Below are positions 33,001-41,869 of a DNA stretch of 64,000 nucleotides, in pieces. The stretch is from Hymenobacter monticola. GTDB lineage: Bacteria > Bacteroidota > Bacteroidia > Cytophagales > Hymenobacteraceae. Position 1 is the first letter of the stretch. Each line of letters starts with the position of its first letter. A program made the position numbers and the translations under genes. The notes under the pieces were generated by a model. That model searched no databases. It was given only the letters and a program-made list of their open reading frames with translations, and was not told the DNA's origin. The stretch lies in the NCBI RefSeq assembly GCF_022811645.1, contig NZ_CP094534.1, forward strand, positions 2,232,001 to 2,296,000, in the 5' to 3' direction.

Positions 33001-33708
33001 ATGGCCACGCCACACGCCTCTTCCGCCCTTCCCTCGCCCGCTACCGAAGCAGCCGCGGCCATGGCCAACATCCATGTCGTGTGCGCCGAGCCCAGCATTG
33101 CCAACCATTTCCTGGCCGAGCTGCGCGACAAAGACGTGCAAAAAGACAGCCTGCGCTTCCGCCGCAACCTGCAGCGCCTGGGCGAAATCATCGCCTACCG
33201 CATCAGCGCCCACCTCAGCTACACCGACCAAACCATTCAGACACCCCTGGCCGAAACCACCGGCAAGCTCCTGCACGACTTCCCCATTCTGGCCACGGTG
33301 CTGCGCGCCGGATTACCTTTCCATCAAGGTTTTCTGAATTATTTCGACCAGTCGCCCAGCGCCTTCGTAGCTGCCTACCGCATCGAGGGCACGGCCCAGG
33401 TACAGGTGCAGGTCGATTACCTCTCCGCGCCGCGCCTCGACGAGCGGGTGCTCATCCTGGCCGACCCCATGCTGGCCTCTGGCAAAAGCCTGGTGCAAAC
33501 CTACCGGGCCATGCTGCGCTTCGGCACGCCGCGCCAAGTGCACATCGCGGCCGTCATTGCCTCGCCCGAGGGCCTGGCCCACGTGGCCCGCGAAATCCCC
33601 GAAGCCAACCTCTGGGTGGCCGCCATCGACGAAAAGCTCAACGAGCAAGCTTACATCGTGCCCGGCCTCGGCGACGCCGGCGACCTGAGCTACGGCAGCA
33701 AGCTGTAG
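33001..33708 (+). CDS. upp: uracil phosphoribosyltransferase
   Basis: The product is 235 residues from ATG 33001. Family similarity starts at MANIHVVCAEPSIANHFLAE (ATG 33061), so that start, giving 215 residues, is an equally good choice; the first twenty residues are low-complexity. The PRPP-binding loop is VLILADPMLASGKSL and the uracil-binding C-terminus is GDAGDLSYGSK. The enzyme salvages uracil to UMP with PRPP in the cytoplasm. It diverges from the Wzi-like gene, with 235 bases between starts. Downstream is an unrelated small membrane protein with its own promoter. Confidence 0.92.
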   Translation: MATPHASSALPSPATEAAAAMANIHVVCAEPSIANHFLAELRDKDVQKDSLRFRRNLQRLGEIIAYRISAHLSYTDQTIQTPLAETTGKLLHDFPILATVLRAGLPFHQGFLNYFDQSPSAFVAAYRIEGTAQVQVQVDYLSAPRLDERVLILADPMLASGKSLVQTYRAMLRFGTPRQVHIAAVIASPEGLAHVAREIPEANLWVAAIDEKLNEQAYIVPGLGDAGDLSYGSKL

Positions 33709-33768
33709 TGTAGCCACGCGCCAAGACGGAATTTCTCAGGCTGGTTGAACCCTGAACTTCGGAAAAGG

Positions 33769-33776
33769 GTATCTTT
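33769..33776 (+). promoter_or_regulatory. Bacteroidota promoter (TTG-N22-TATCTTTG)
   Basis: TATCTTTG at 33769-33776 is preceded by a TTG 22 bases earlier (33744-33746 region). It implies transcription from about 33783, which rules out starts upstream of that point for the next gene. Confidence 0.7.
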
Positions 33777-33837
33777 GCCACGCGCCCACCCCGCGTTCAG
33801 TTGCCCCTCTTCACCCGCCTGCCTTTCCGCCTTCGCC

Positions 33838-34287
33838 GTGGTTCATCCCGCAGTTAAGTTTGCGTCCGTGTTCCTGCTGAGCACGGTCAAGTTTTTGGGC
33901 GGCCCGCTGGCCGGGACCTCTATGGGCCTGCACTTTTGGCAAACCCTGGCCCTCACCGTGGCCGGCATGATGACCAGTGTGTTCGTCTTTTCCGGCGTGG
34001 GCGGCACCTGGATGCGCCACCGCCAGAAGCAGCGCCGTCTGCGCCGCGAGCCCATCTTCACCAAACGCTCGCGCAACATCATCAAGGTGTTTCGCAAGTT
34101 TGGCATGGGCGGCATCGCCTTTCTCACGCCCATTTTGCTGTCGCCCATCGGCGGCACCGTCATCGCCACGCTGCTGGGCGTGCCGCGGCAACGCATCCTG
34201 CTGCACATGTTTCTGAGCGCAGTGTTCTGGGGCACGGCCCTCACCTTCGCCAGTATCCACTTCGGGCACCTGCTGCACCACAAGTAA
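33838..34287 (+). CDS. small integral membrane protein of unknown function
   Basis: The product is 149 residues if it starts at GTG 33838. An open frame reaches back to TTG 33745, but that lies upstream of the promoter box at 33769, so the shorter form is preferred; GTG 33868 (MFLLSTVKFLGGPLAG) is another option. Three membrane segments are seen (VKFASVFLLSTVKFLGG, LALTVAGMMTSVFVFSGVGG and the last at RILLHMFLSAVFWGTALTFA), with a basic loop RHRQKQRRLRREPIFTKRSR. Part resembles small SNARE-associated/DedA-like proteins (GIAFLTPILLSPIGGTVIA), but too weakly to name. It ends in a bidirectional hairpin with the helicase gene. Confidence 0.65.
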   Translation: MVHPAVKFASVFLLSTVKFLGGPLAGTSMGLHFWQTLALTVAGMMTSVFVFSGVGGTWMRHRQKQRRLRREPIFTKRSRNIIKVFRKFGMGGIAFLTPILLSPIGGTVIATLLGVPRQRILLHMFLSAVFWGTALTFASIHFGHLLHHK

Positions 34288-34366
34288 AAGGGTTGAGTGT
34301 TGAAGGTTGAATGTTGAGTGAAAGATTGGTTAACTCAACATTCAACCTTCAACACTCAACCCTTTT
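34286..34366. terminator. long perfect hairpin, bidirectional, built of 7-mer repeats
   Basis: Arms 34286-34319 and 34333-34366 are perfect 34-base complements around a 13-base loop. Each arm consists of tandem ttgaNNg units (ttgagtg, ttgaagg, ttgaatg, ttgagt). It covers the end of the plus-strand membrane gene and touches the stop of the minus-strand helicase, so it likely ends both transcripts. Confidence 0.85.
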
Positions 34367-35774
34367 AACGCCCGCGCCGCTTCAGCGCCTTCACGCCGGG
34401 GTTCGAGCCGCCTTTTTTGCCCACAAAGGCTTTGGCACCCTTGCGACTCTTCTTCTGGCCTTCCACGAAGGGCTTGCCGGTGCGTTTGTCGATGGTCACG
34501 CCGGGTTTAATCCACTCCTTGCGCTCGTGGAAAGCGCCTTTGAAGTCGGGGTCCAGCTTTTTGCGGCGGTCGTCGAGCTCGCGGCCCATCTTCTGCTTTT
34601 CCTCGAAGGGGGTTTCTTCCACTTTCACTTCCTCGGGCAGCGGCAGCAGCTCAATCTTCTGGTTGATGAGCTGCTCAATCTCGCCGACGTGCACCATTTC
34701 GGCCTCGTTGGCGAAGGTGATGGCGGCGCCCGTGTGCTGGGCCCGGCCCGTGCGCCCAATGCGGTGCACGTAGTCGTCGTGCACAATGGGCACGTCGAAA
34801 TTGATGACGTGGCTCACCTGCGGCACGTCGATGCCGCGCGCGGCCACATCAGTGGCCACCATGTAGCGCACCTCCCCGGCCTTGAAAGAATCCATGCTGT
34901 TCATGCGGGCGTTCTGGCCCTTGTTGCCGTGAATTACGCGCACCTCGCCGGCCGGAGCCTTGCGCTCCAGAAAATGGGCCACCTGGTCGGCGTGCTGCTT
35001 GGTGCGGCAGAACAGTAGCACCCGCGTCATCACCTCCGCGTCGCGGTAGAGCAAGAAATGCAGCAGGTTGATTTTGGTGAGCAGGTTTGGCACTTCGTAC
35101 AGCACCTGGCTCACCGTAGAGGCCGTTTTGGCCGGCGGGCTCACCTCCACCCGCACCGGAAATTCCAAGAACTCCTCGCTTAGCGTCGTCACGCGGTCGG
35201 GCATGGTAGCTGAGAAAAGCGCGTTCTGCCGCTTGCGCGGAATGATTTCCAAAATGCGCCGAATCTGGGGCATGAAGCCCATGTCCATCATTTTGTCGGC
35301 CTCGTCCATCACCAGCGTTTTCAGGTCGGTGAGGCGCACGGCGCCTTTGAGGTAAATTTCCAGCAGCCGGCCCGGTGTAGCCACCAGTATATCCAGCCCT
35401 TCGGCAATGGTTTCAATCTGCGTTTTGGGACCCAAACCGCCGTAAATGGCGAAAATGCGCAGGTCGGTGTTCACGGCCAGCGCCTTGAGGTGCTTCTCAA
35501 TCTGCATGGCCAGCTCGCGGGTGGGAGCCAGCACCAGCGCCCGTGGGTGGGTGCCCTGGGCATATTTTACCTTCATGAGCAGCGGCAGGCCGAAGGCGGC
35601 CGTTTTGCCGGTACCGGTTTGGGCGATGCCCAGCACGTCGTGCCCGGCCAGCAGCAGTGGAATGGTCTGCACCTGCACCGGCGTGGGCTCGGTGAAGCCC
35701 GCCTCGGCCACGGCGGTGAGGAGTTGTTTGTTGAGTTTGAAATCGTTGAACGATGGGGTGGTATTGGGTTCCAT
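34365..35774 (-). CDS. DEAD-box RNA helicase
   Basis: The 469-residue protein starts at ATG 35774 (MEPNTTPSFNDFKLNKQLLT); an earlier frame to 35852 crosses a repeat and is not supported. Motifs in order: Q-motif region (FNDFKLNKQLL...EPTPVQ), Walker A AQTGTGKT, PTRELAMQ, DEAD in VMDEADKMMDMGF, SAT in FSATMPDR, and the helicase C domain with VATDVAARGID and HRIGRTGR. The C-terminal tail is basic (KKSRKGAKAFVGKKGGSNPG), as in RhlE-type helicases that act on ribosomal or structured RNA. The placement gives no clue to its target. Confidence 0.93.
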   Translation of the reverse strand: MEPNTTPSFNDFKLNKQLLTAVAEAGFTEPTPVQVQTIPLLLAGHDVLGIAQTGTGKTAAFGLPLLMKVKYAQGTHPRALVLAPTRELAMQIEKHLKALAVNTDLRIFAIYGGLGPKTQIETIAEGLDILVATPGRLLEIYLKGAVRLTDLKTLVMDEADKMMDMGFMPQIRRILEIIPRKRQNALFSATMPDRVTTLSEEFLEFPVRVEVSPPAKTASTVSQVLYEVPNLLTKINLLHFLLYRDAEVMTRVLLFCRTKQHADQVAHFLERKAPAGEVRVIHGNKGQNARMNSMDSFKAGEVRYMVATDVAARGIDVPQVSHVINFDVPIVHDDYVHRIGRTGRAQHTGAAITFANEAEMVHVGEIEQLINQKIELLPLPEEVKVEETPFEEKQKMGRELDDRRKKLDPDFKGAFHERKEWIKPGVTIDKRTGKPFVEGQKKSRKGAKAFVGKKGGSNPGVKALKRRGR

Positions 35775-35825
35775 TCCGCAAAGGTCGGGATTTTTCGAGC
35801 GAGCGACTGCCTGCCGACATAAAAG

Positions 35826-35924
35826 AACGTCATGCAGCGTGCTGCGAAGCATCTTTGCCGCTTCGTTGCATTAGCATTGATTACTACCGCTGTAAAGATG
35901 CTTCGCGGCGCTTTGCATGAAGTT
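35826..35924. repeat. 99-bp palindromic intergenic element, copy 3
   Basis: Arms 35826-35856 and 35894-35924 are 31 bases, imperfectly complementary, around a 37-base loop. The arm shares the gcgaagcatctt core (gcgaaggacctt in copies 1 and 2) and the loop has a gattactaccgctgt stretch resembling the aatcactgcaagctgt of copy 2. It lies between the helicase gene and tRNA-His. Confidence 0.8.
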
Positions 35925-35982
35925 TCGCCGTGCGTAATGGCGTCAGGCGAGAACTTTTTTTGCCGTTTCTCGTCTCTTTTCT

Positions 35983-35990
35983 TATCTTTG
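35983..35990 (+). promoter_or_regulatory. promoter of tRNA-His (TTG-N20-TATCTTTG)
   Basis: The -7 box TATCTTTG lies about 20 bases before the tRNA and a TTG lies 20 bases further upstream, matching the Bacteroidota consensus. Confidence 0.75.
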
Positions 35991-36008
35991 CCCCACCAAA
36001 ACAAACAC

Positions 36009-36083
<75 letters not shown>

Positions 36084-36094
36084 CACCCAAAAGA

Positions 36095-36124
36095 AAGTCC
36101 CCGGAATTATCCGGGGACTTTTTT
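36095..36124 (+). terminator. terminator of tRNA-His
   Basis: Ten-base perfect arms (aagtccccgg with its complement) and a following T-run form an intrinsic terminator twelve bases after the tRNA. Confidence 0.88.
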
Positions 36125-36193
36125 GTTGCTTGCAAGGAATCCGCTTTAATGCGGCTTTAATTTGACCGTTTTTATTCACCACAATTTACCTGC

Positions 36194-37135
36194 ATGAGTC
36201 TGCTCGTCATCGGCAGCGTCGCGTTCGACGCTCTGGAAACGCCTTTCGGCAAAACCGATAAAATCATCGGCGGCGCCGCTACCTACATCAGCCTTTCGGC
36301 GTCGTATTCGCTGAAACCCGTGAAGCTGGTGGCCGTGGTGGGCGAAGATTTTCCGCAGTCCGACATCCTGCTCCTTGAAGAGCACGGCGTCGACACCGAA
36401 GGCCTGCAAGTGAAGCAGGGCGAGAAGTCGTTCTTCTGGTCGGGCAAATATTCTAAAGACCTGAACTCGCGCGAAACCCTCGTGACCGAGCTCAACGTGC
36501 TGGCCGATTTCGACCCTATCATTCCCGACGCGTACCAAGACTGCAAATACCTGATGCTGGGCAACCTTGCCCCGCAGGTGCAGCGCCTCGTCATTCAGCG
36601 CCTCGTGAACCGGCCCAAGCTGATTGTGATGGACACGATGAACTTCTGGATGGACATTGCTCTCGACGAGCTCATCGCCACCATCGAAATGGTGGACGTG
36701 CTGAGCATCAACGACGAGGAAGCCCGCCAGCTCTCTGGCGAGTACTCGCTGGTGAAGGCCGCGAAGAAAATCATGGCCATGGGCCCGAAATTCCTCATCA
36801 TCAAAAAGGGCGAACACGGCGCGCTGCTCTTCCACAAAAACAAGGTGTTCTACGCCCCCGCGCTGCCGCTGGAAGAAGTTTTCGACCCGACCGGCGCCGG
36901 CGATACCTTCGCGGGCGGCTTCATCGGCCACCTAGCCGCGACGGACGACATCAGTTTCGAGAACATGAAGCGCGCCGTCATTCACGGCTCGGCCATGGCT
37001 TCGTTCTGCGTGGAGAAGTTTGGCACCGAGCGCCTGCTCAACCTCAGCACGGAGGAAGTGGAAGCCCGCGAGGCCCAGTTCGCCGAGCTGGTGAAAGTCG
37101 TGCCGGCATCAGCCGTGGCCAATGTGCCGGCCTAA
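36194..37135 (+). CDS. PfkB family carbohydrate kinase
   Basis: The 313-residue protein starts MSLLVIGSVAFDALETPFGK and has the family signatures IIGGAATYISLSASY (residues about 28-42) and DPTGAGDTFAGGFIGHLA (about 233-250, catalytic Asp in GAGDT). The overall shape is ribokinase-like with a short lid. Close Bacteroidota relatives are labelled sugar kinase or PfkB kinase; residues that would fix ribose, adenosine or fructose-phosphate specificity cannot be judged here. It stands alone after the tRNA-His terminator. Confidence 0.85.
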   Translation: MSLLVIGSVAFDALETPFGKTDKIIGGAATYISLSASYSLKPVKLVAVVGEDFPQSDILLLEEHGVDTEGLQVKQGEKSFFWSGKYSKDLNSRETLVTELNVLADFDPIIPDAYQDCKYLMLGNLAPQVQRLVIQRLVNRPKLIVMDTMNFWMDIALDELIATIEMVDVLSINDEEARQLSGEYSLVKAAKKIMAMGPKFLIIKKGEHGALLFHKNKVFYAPALPLEEVFDPTGAGDTFAGGFIGHLAATDDISFENMKRAVIHGSAMASFCVEKFGTERLLNLSTEEVEAREAQFAELVKVVPASAVANVPA

Positions 37136-37230
37136 GGCGGCATAATTTGGGCATTGGGCTGCGGGCGCACAACTCTTTGGCGGCGGTGTGGGTAAAAGGA
37201 AACATCATTCCACCTTTTGCCTTCCACGCC

Positions 37231-37524
37231 ATGTCTGATAAGAAAACCAACCTGCCCGACGAACAGCCTTCGGTAGTGCCCTATGAGAATGAGCACCACA
37301 AGAAGACCAAAACCCCCTCGGTCGATTCGTCTACGAATCAAAACGTGAATCAGAACCACATCACCGAGCAGGGCAACGAAACCAAAGGCAACACGCCCGG
37401 CGGTAATTTCAACGAGGTGCGCCACACTCAGGCCAACAAGCCCCGTAGCAACCCGCAGGGCAACAGCCCAATGTCCATCGACACAAATAGCCCCAAAAAA
37501 GGCCCTGGCAGCAAAGCCGACTAG
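37231..37524 (+). CDS. small hydrophilic, probably disordered protein
   Basis: The 97-residue product starts at ATG 37231 (MSDKKTNLPDEQPSVVPYEN). It is almost devoid of hydrophobic residues and rich in Asn, Lys, Thr, Gln and Pro (NQNVNQNHITEQGNETKGNT), so it is likely unfolded. No family is recognised. A longer frame from 37147 adds a leader with no support. A bidirectional terminator follows at 37543. Confidence 0.65.
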   Translation: MSDKKTNLPDEQPSVVPYENEHHKKTKTPSVDSSTNQNVNQNHITEQGNETKGNTPGGNFNEVRHTQANKPRSNPQGNSPMSIDTNSPKKGPGSKAD

Positions 37525-37542
37525 GTTCTTCTAAGTTGACAA

Positions 37543-37576
37543 AAAAGCCCCGCCGGACGATTCCGGCGGGGCTTTT
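37543..37576. terminator. bidirectional terminator between convergent genes
   Basis: Fifteen-base perfect arms (aaaagccccgccgga and complement) with a four-base loop and A/T flanks end both the small plus-strand gene and the M61 peptidase gene on the minus strand. Confidence 0.88.
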
Positions 37577-37592
37577 CTATTGGGGAGATGCG

Positions 37593-39326
37593 TTAAAACT
37601 CCCAGCCCAGCCACTGCTGAAACCCGCGCTGTTGCGCTGCATCGGCTATTTCCAGCGTGTCTACCGCGTAGCGCTGCCCGAAGCGGACGCCCGGGGTGGC
37701 GGCCAGCGTCACGGTCAGCAACCGGTTCTGACGGAACACGCTTACTTCATAAGCCGCTTCGTCAGTGCTTAGCAGGCTTTGCAGGTTCATATCCACGCGG
37801 CGGCCATTCACAGCCACGATTTCGTCGTCTACGGTCAGGGCCGCGGCAGCGGGAGAGTTTGGCCAAATGGCGGTGACTTCGGTGCGCTCGTTCTTTACCA
37901 CCGTGCGAAAACCAAAGTGGCCCTCCGATGCCGACGCATTCTCGCCTACCAACAATTGGCAGCCCACGGTGCGTAGCACCCGGTCCAGCGTGTCCTGCAA
38001 GGGCGCGGTGCCGTAGATGAACTTATCGAAATAAGCCTGCATGTCGCGCCCGGCCACTTCATTCACAATCCGGATGTAGTCGGCCTCGGTGTAGCCGATG
38101 CCGGTTTTGCCAAACTCCTCGTACAGTCGCCGCATCACGTCGTCGAGGCTGCGGGCGTGGCCGGAAAGCTGCCGGATGGTGAGGTCCAGAATCAGAGCCA
38201 CCAAGGCGCCCTTGTGGTACACCGATACCTTGCGGTCGGGCACGCCGGGCTTGTAGCCGTCGAGCCACAGGTCCATGCTGGCGTCGGCCAACGAGAGGCT
38301 GTCGCCGCCGGCATCGTCGTAGTGCTTGCGCAGCACGGTGTTCAGCTCCTCAAAATACTGGGCCGGCGTGCGCACGTGGCTGCGGGCCAGCAGGTACTCG
38401 CCATAATAAGTCGTGATGCCCTCGGCGATGAAGCAGGTGCGGAAGTAGTTCTCGCGGCTGTAGTCGTAAGGCTGCATCTCGGCTGGCCGGATGCTCTTGA
38501 TGTTCCAGGTATGAAATAGCTCGTGGCAGCTCACGCCCAGCAGCTCCTTGTATAAGCCTTCGCTCATAATGAGCTCTGCTGGCCCCAGCGTAATCACCGT
38601 GGAGTTGTTGTGTTCCACGCCGTGGTAGTGTTTGTAGGGCAGAAACTGGTTTAGAAAGTGGTATTCGGCCACCGGAAAACCGCCGAACAGCTGTAGCTGT
38701 ACTTCTGAGAAAGCTTTAAAATCGGTCAGAATCTGCGGCCAATTCAACTCCGCTTCCCCCTGCACCCACACGTGGAAGGGCAGCCCGCCGGCCTCGTACT
38801 CGTGGTGCACCAGTGTGGGACTGGCAATGAGGGGCGAATCGGCCAGCTGGTCGAAATTCTGCGCCGTGAGAACATTGGGACCGGTTTGGGGCAGCCCGCA
38901 GGCTATCTGCCAGTCGTCGGGAATGTCCAGTGTTAGTTCGCACGCTTCCTCCTGCCGGCCCTCGGCATACATCAGCGCCTGCACGGGGTTCAGGTACAGC
39001 TGCGACTCATCGAGCCAGGAGCCACCCGCGTCCATCTGGTGGGCGTAGAAGTTGTAGCGCACCCGCACGCTACGGCCGGCCGCGTTGGGCACTTCCCACC
39101 GGTCTTTGGTAAGCTTGCGGTAGGGGAGGGGCTGGCTGGTGGTTGCGTCTTCCACCACCACGCGCTGAATCTTTTGCGCAAAGTTCTGCAACTCGTAACG
39201 GCCCGGCCGCCACGCCGGAAGCTGCAGCTCCAGCGGCGCTTGGGCGTCGGCGGCTACATCCAGTGTCAGCTCTATCTGCAGATAAAACGTGAGGGGATTC
39301 TCGAAGGAAACGCGGTAGTGAATCAT
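37593..39326 (-). CDS. M61 family glycyl aminopeptidase-like metallopeptidase with PDZ domain
   Basis: The product is 577 residues from ATG 39326 ([20 protein letters not shown]). The N-terminal beta domain (to about 170) is typical of M61. The zinc site is HELFH at residues 268-272 with the downstream glutamate in [17 protein letters not shown]-terminal PDZ domain (about 480-560, [39 protein letters not shown]) binds peptide tails. No signal peptide is seen at this start; an upstream frame to 39413 overlaps the rpmH promoter and is rejected. M61 enzymes cleave N-terminal glycine or alanine. Confidence 0.9.
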   Translation of the reverse strand: MIHYRVSFENPLTFYLQIELTLDVAADAQAPLELQLPAWRPGRYELQNFAQKIQRVVVEDATTSQPLPYRKLTKDRWEVPNAAGRSVRVRYNFYAHQMDAGGSWLDESQLYLNPVQALMYAEGRQEEACELTLDIPDDWQIACGLPQTGPNVLTAQNFDQLADSPLIASPTLVHHEYEAGGLPFHVWVQGEAELNWPQILTDFKAFSEVQLQLFGGFPVAEYHFLNQFLPYKHYHGVEHNNSTVITLGPAELIMSEGLYKELLGVSCHELFHTWNIKSIRPAEMQPYDYSRENYFRTCFIAEGITTYYGEYLLARSHVRTPAQYFEELNTVLRKHYDDAGGDSLSLADASMDLWLDGYKPGVPDRKVSVYHKGALVALILDLTIRQLSGHARSLDDVMRRLYEEFGKTGIGYTEADYIRIVNEVAGRDMQAYFDKFIYGTAPLQDTLDRVLRTVGCQLLVGENASASEGHFGFRTVVKNERTEVTAIWPNSPAAAALTVDDEIVAVNGRRVDMNLQSLLSTDEAAYEVSVFRQNRLLTVTLAATPGVRFGQRYAVDTLEIADAAQQRGFQQWLGWEF

Positions 39327-39425
39327 CGCCAAAACGGTGTAAAGGGCCTTAAAACTACTGCCTACGTGCTGCCTCGCGTAAAAGTGGCTGAGGCCCTTGC
39401 CTTTTCCAGACAAAGCCCGTACCTT

Positions 39426-39433
39426 TGCCGGCC
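39426..39433 (+). promoter_or_regulatory. rpmH promoter (TTG-N20-TACCTTTG), position approximate
   Basis: TACCTTTG near 39418-39428 with a TTG 20 bases upstream matches the consensus. It lies about 40 bases before the rpmH ATG, so rpmH and rnpA have their own promoter. Confidence 0.7.
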
Positions 39434-39467
39434 CAACTCGAAACTCGTCTTTTTAAGATTCCTTGAT

Positions 39468-39626
39468 ATGAAACGTACCTTCCAACCTTCGAAACGTAAG
39501 CGCGTGAACAAGCACGGCTTCCGCAGCCGCATGGAAACCGCCAACGGCCGTAACGTACTGGCCCGCCGTCGCGCCAAAGGCCGCAAGCGCCTCACCGTAT
39601 CCGACGAAGGCAAGCACAAGCGCTAA
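39468..39626 (+). CDS. rpmH: 50S ribosomal protein L34
   Basis: The 52-residue basic protein is a textbook L34: [20 protein letters not shown], then [20 protein letters not shown] and RLTVS. It binds 23S rRNA in the large subunit. The start ATG 39468 is fixed by the MKRTFQPS motif; the longer open frame upstream is spurious. rnpA follows, as in most bacteria, with a hairpin in between. Confidence 0.98.
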   Translation: MKRTFQPSKRKRVNKHGFRSRMETANGRNVLARRRAKGRKRLTVSDEGKHKR

Positions 39627-39632
39627 GCCTTA

Positions 39633-39714
39633 GTGCTCGGTTGTTGGTGCATGGTGCGTGGCAGTTCAAATTGAACTCATTTATGCCAAGCACTGAGCAC
39701 CAAGCACCAAGCAC
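39633..39714. repeat. imperfect long hairpin between rpmH and rnpA, overlapping the rnpA start
   Basis: Left arm 39633-39666 and right arm 39681-39714 (about 34 bases each, mostly complementary) consist of tandem ggtgctt-like units (gtgctcggttgttggtgc against gagcaccaagcaccaagcac). The rnpA start ATG 39683 and its first ten codons fall inside the right arm. Confidence 0.8.
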
Positions 39715-40123
39715 CCGAAAACACGCTTTCCCGAAAGAGGAACACCTGTGCCGCAAAAAGCTTATTGAAGAGCTTTTTGGGAAGCAGAGTTCCTCTTTTG
39801 GCGTTTACCCCCTGCGCCTCGTCTACACCAAAACCGCGGCGCCCACCACGGCCCCGCCGCAGGTGCTCATCAGCGTGAGCAAGCGCAGCTTTAAGCGGGC
39901 CGTCGACCGCAACCGCCTCAAACGGCTCATCCGGGAGGCCTACCGGCTCAATAAATATCGATTGCTGGAGCAACCAAACGGGCATCAAGTCGCTCTGCTG
40001 GGTATTATCTTCACGGGGAAGGAAAAAAGTCCATTAGCAGTAGTGGAAAAAAAATTAATTTCCGGTATTCTTCGTTTGATGGGCACGACTATTGACGCAT
40101 CCGCGCCACCGCCGGCCTCGTAG
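39683..40123 (+). CDS. rnpA: ribonuclease P protein component
   Basis: The product is 146 residues from ATG 39683. RnpA features are clear: FPKEEHLCRKKLIEELF, RLVYTK, VLISVSKRSFKRAVDRNRLKRLIREAYRL with the RNR motif. It is the protein subunit of RNase P that matures tRNA 5' ends. Conserved sequence begins near residue 13 (KHAFPKEEHL); the preceding MPSTEHQAPSTR is encoded by the right arm of the intergenic hairpin and looks like a repeat-derived extension. The next gene (S41 protease) starts 26 bases later. yidD and yidC are not next in line as they are in many bacteria. Confidence 0.93.
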   Translation: MPSTEHQAPSTRKHAFPKEEHLCRKKLIEELFGKQSSSFGVYPLRLVYTKTAAPTTAPPQVLISVSKRSFKRAVDRNRLKRLIREAYRLNKYRLLEQPNGHQVALLGIIFTGKEKSPLAVVEKKLISGILRLMGTTIDASAPPPAS

Positions 40124-40149
40124 ATTCGCCCAGCCGCTATCCGTTCCGT

Positions 40150-41844
40150 ATGACTATCCGCAAAAAGCTACTCGCTGCCCTGGCCCTGAGCACGATGGGT
40201 TTGGTATCGTTCCGCGCCGCTTCCGACAACGAGCGGTACTTCGAAATCGCGAAGAACCTGGACATTTTTGCCACGCTTTTTAAGGAGGTCAATACCTATT
40301 ACGTCGACGAGATTACGCCTGCCAAGCTGGTGAAAACCGGCATCGACGCCATGCTGCGCTCGCTCGACCCTTACACCAACTACATCCCGGAAGATGACAT
40401 CGAGGACTTCCGCACCATGACCACCGGCCAGTACGGTGGCATCGGGGCCTCGGTGGCGAAGCGTAGCGGTAAAGCCGTGGTGACGAGCACGCTGGAAGGC
40501 TACCCGGCTCAGAAGGCCGGCCTGCTTCCCGGCGATGAAATCATCGATATCAACGGCGTGGTGGTGGATAAAAAGTCGAATTCTGATATTGGCAAGCTCC
40601 TGAAGGGGCAGGCCAATTCGACGGTGAAGCTGCTCGTGACCCGCTACGGCCAGGAAAAACCCGTGCTGATTGAAATCGCCCTGGATAAAATTCACCTGGA
40701 CAACGTGCCCTACACCGGCATGATTTCCGGCGATGTGGGCTACTTCCAGCTGAGCGGCTTCACCGTGGACGCGGGCAAGGAAGTGCGCACGGCCATCACC
40801 AAGCTCAGGGAGCAGGGCGCGAAGAAAATCGTGTTCGACATCCGCGACAACCCTGGTGGCTTGCTCAACGAAGCGGTGAACATTTCCAACTTGTTCATCG
40901 ACAAAGGCCTTGACGTGGTAAGCACCAAGGGCAAGGTGACGGAGTGGAACAAGACCTACAAGGCCCTCGACGTGCCGCTCGATACCCAGGTTCCCATTGC
41001 CATCATCACGAGCAACCGCTCGGCGTCGGCGTCGGAAATCGTATCGGGCGTGCTGCAGGACTACGACCGCGCCGTGCTCGTGGGCGAGCGCACCTTTGGC
41101 AAGGGCCTCGTGCAGGCCACCCGGCCGCTCAGCTACAACTCGCAGCTGAAGGTGACCACCGCCAAGTACTACATCCCGAGCGGCCGCTGCATCCAGGAAA
41201 TCGACTACGCCCACCGCGCCGAGGACGGCACGCTGGGTAAATTCCCGGACTCGTTGCGCACGGCCTTCAAAACCACGGCCGGTCGCACCGTGTACGACGG
41301 CGGCGGCGTGGCCCCCGACATTGAAGTGCAGGACCGCGAAATTGCCGACATCACCCGCATCCTGCTCCAGAAAAGCTACCTCTTCGACTACGCCACCCGC
41401 TACCGCGCCGAGCACGCCACCATCGCGCCGGCCCGCCAGTTCAAGCTCTCTGATGCCGACTACCAGAAGTTTGTGGCTTACCTGCAAGGCAAGAACATCA
41501 GCTACAGCACCGATGCCGAAAAAGCCCTCACCGACCTCAGCAAGAAGGTGAAGGAGGAAAAGCACTACGACGACGTGAAACAGGAACTCGAAGCCGTGCG
41601 CAAGAAAATTACCGTAAACAAGGCCAACGACCTGCAGCGCTTCAAACCTGAAATAAAGGAGTTGCTGGAGCAGGAAATTGTGTCGCGCTACTACTTCGAG
41701 AAGGGCCGCACCGAAGCCGGCTTCGACGACGACCCCAACATCATCGCCGCCGTGGCCGTGCTGAACGACCCGAACCGCTACGCCGCCCTGCTGAAGCCCA
41801 CGGGCCAGGCCGCCAGCGCCCGTAAGTCAGCCGGGACGAAGTAA
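40150..41844 (+). CDS. S41 family C-terminal processing protease (CtpA-like)
   Basis: The 564-residue protease has a short hydrophobic N-terminus (LLAALALSTMGLVSFRA), then a helical cap, a PDZ domain (about residues 85-165, YGGIGASVAKRSG and YPAQKAGLLPGDEIIDINGV) and the S41 core. The catalytic Ser293 lies in NRSASASEIVSG and Lys318 in FGKGLVQ, 25 residues apart as in E. coli Tsp. It acts in the periplasm on C-terminal tails. A long C-terminal helical region (about 430-545) follows. Its spacing of 26 bases to rnpA suggests co-transcription. A terminator follows. Confidence 0.93.
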   Translation: MTIRKKLLAALALSTMGLVSFRAASDNERYFEIAKNLDIFATLFKEVNTYYVDEITPAKLVKTGIDAMLRSLDPYTNYIPEDDIEDFRTMTTGQYGGIGASVAKRSGKAVVTSTLEGYPAQKAGLLPGDEIIDINGVVVDKKSNSDIGKLLKGQANSTVKLLVTRYGQEKPVLIEIALDKIHLDNVPYTGMISGDVGYFQLSGFTVDAGKEVRTAITKLREQGAKKIVFDIRDNPGGLLNEAVNISNLFIDKGLDVVSTKGKVTEWNKTYKALDVPLDTQVPIAIITSNRSASASEIVSGVLQDYDRAVLVGERTFGKGLVQATRPLSYNSQLKVTTAKYYIPSGRCIQEIDYAHRAEDGTLGKFPDSLRTAFKTTAGRTVYDGGGVAPDIEVQDREIADITRILLQKSYLFDYATRYRAEHATIAPARQFKLSDADYQKFVAYLQGKNISYSTDAEKALTDLSKKVKEEKHYDDVKQELEAVRKKITVNKANDLQRFKPEIKELLEQEIVSRYYFEKGRTEAGFDDDPNIIAAVAVLNDPNRYAALLKPTGQAASARKSAGTK

Positions 41845-41869
41845 TTTTGAGTTGCGTTAGAATTAGAAG

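Noticed and set aside
40168..41565. Minus-strand frame of 465 residues over the S41 protease gene
   Set aside because: It is antisense to a confident protease gene and has His/Val/Gly-rich shadow composition with no domain.
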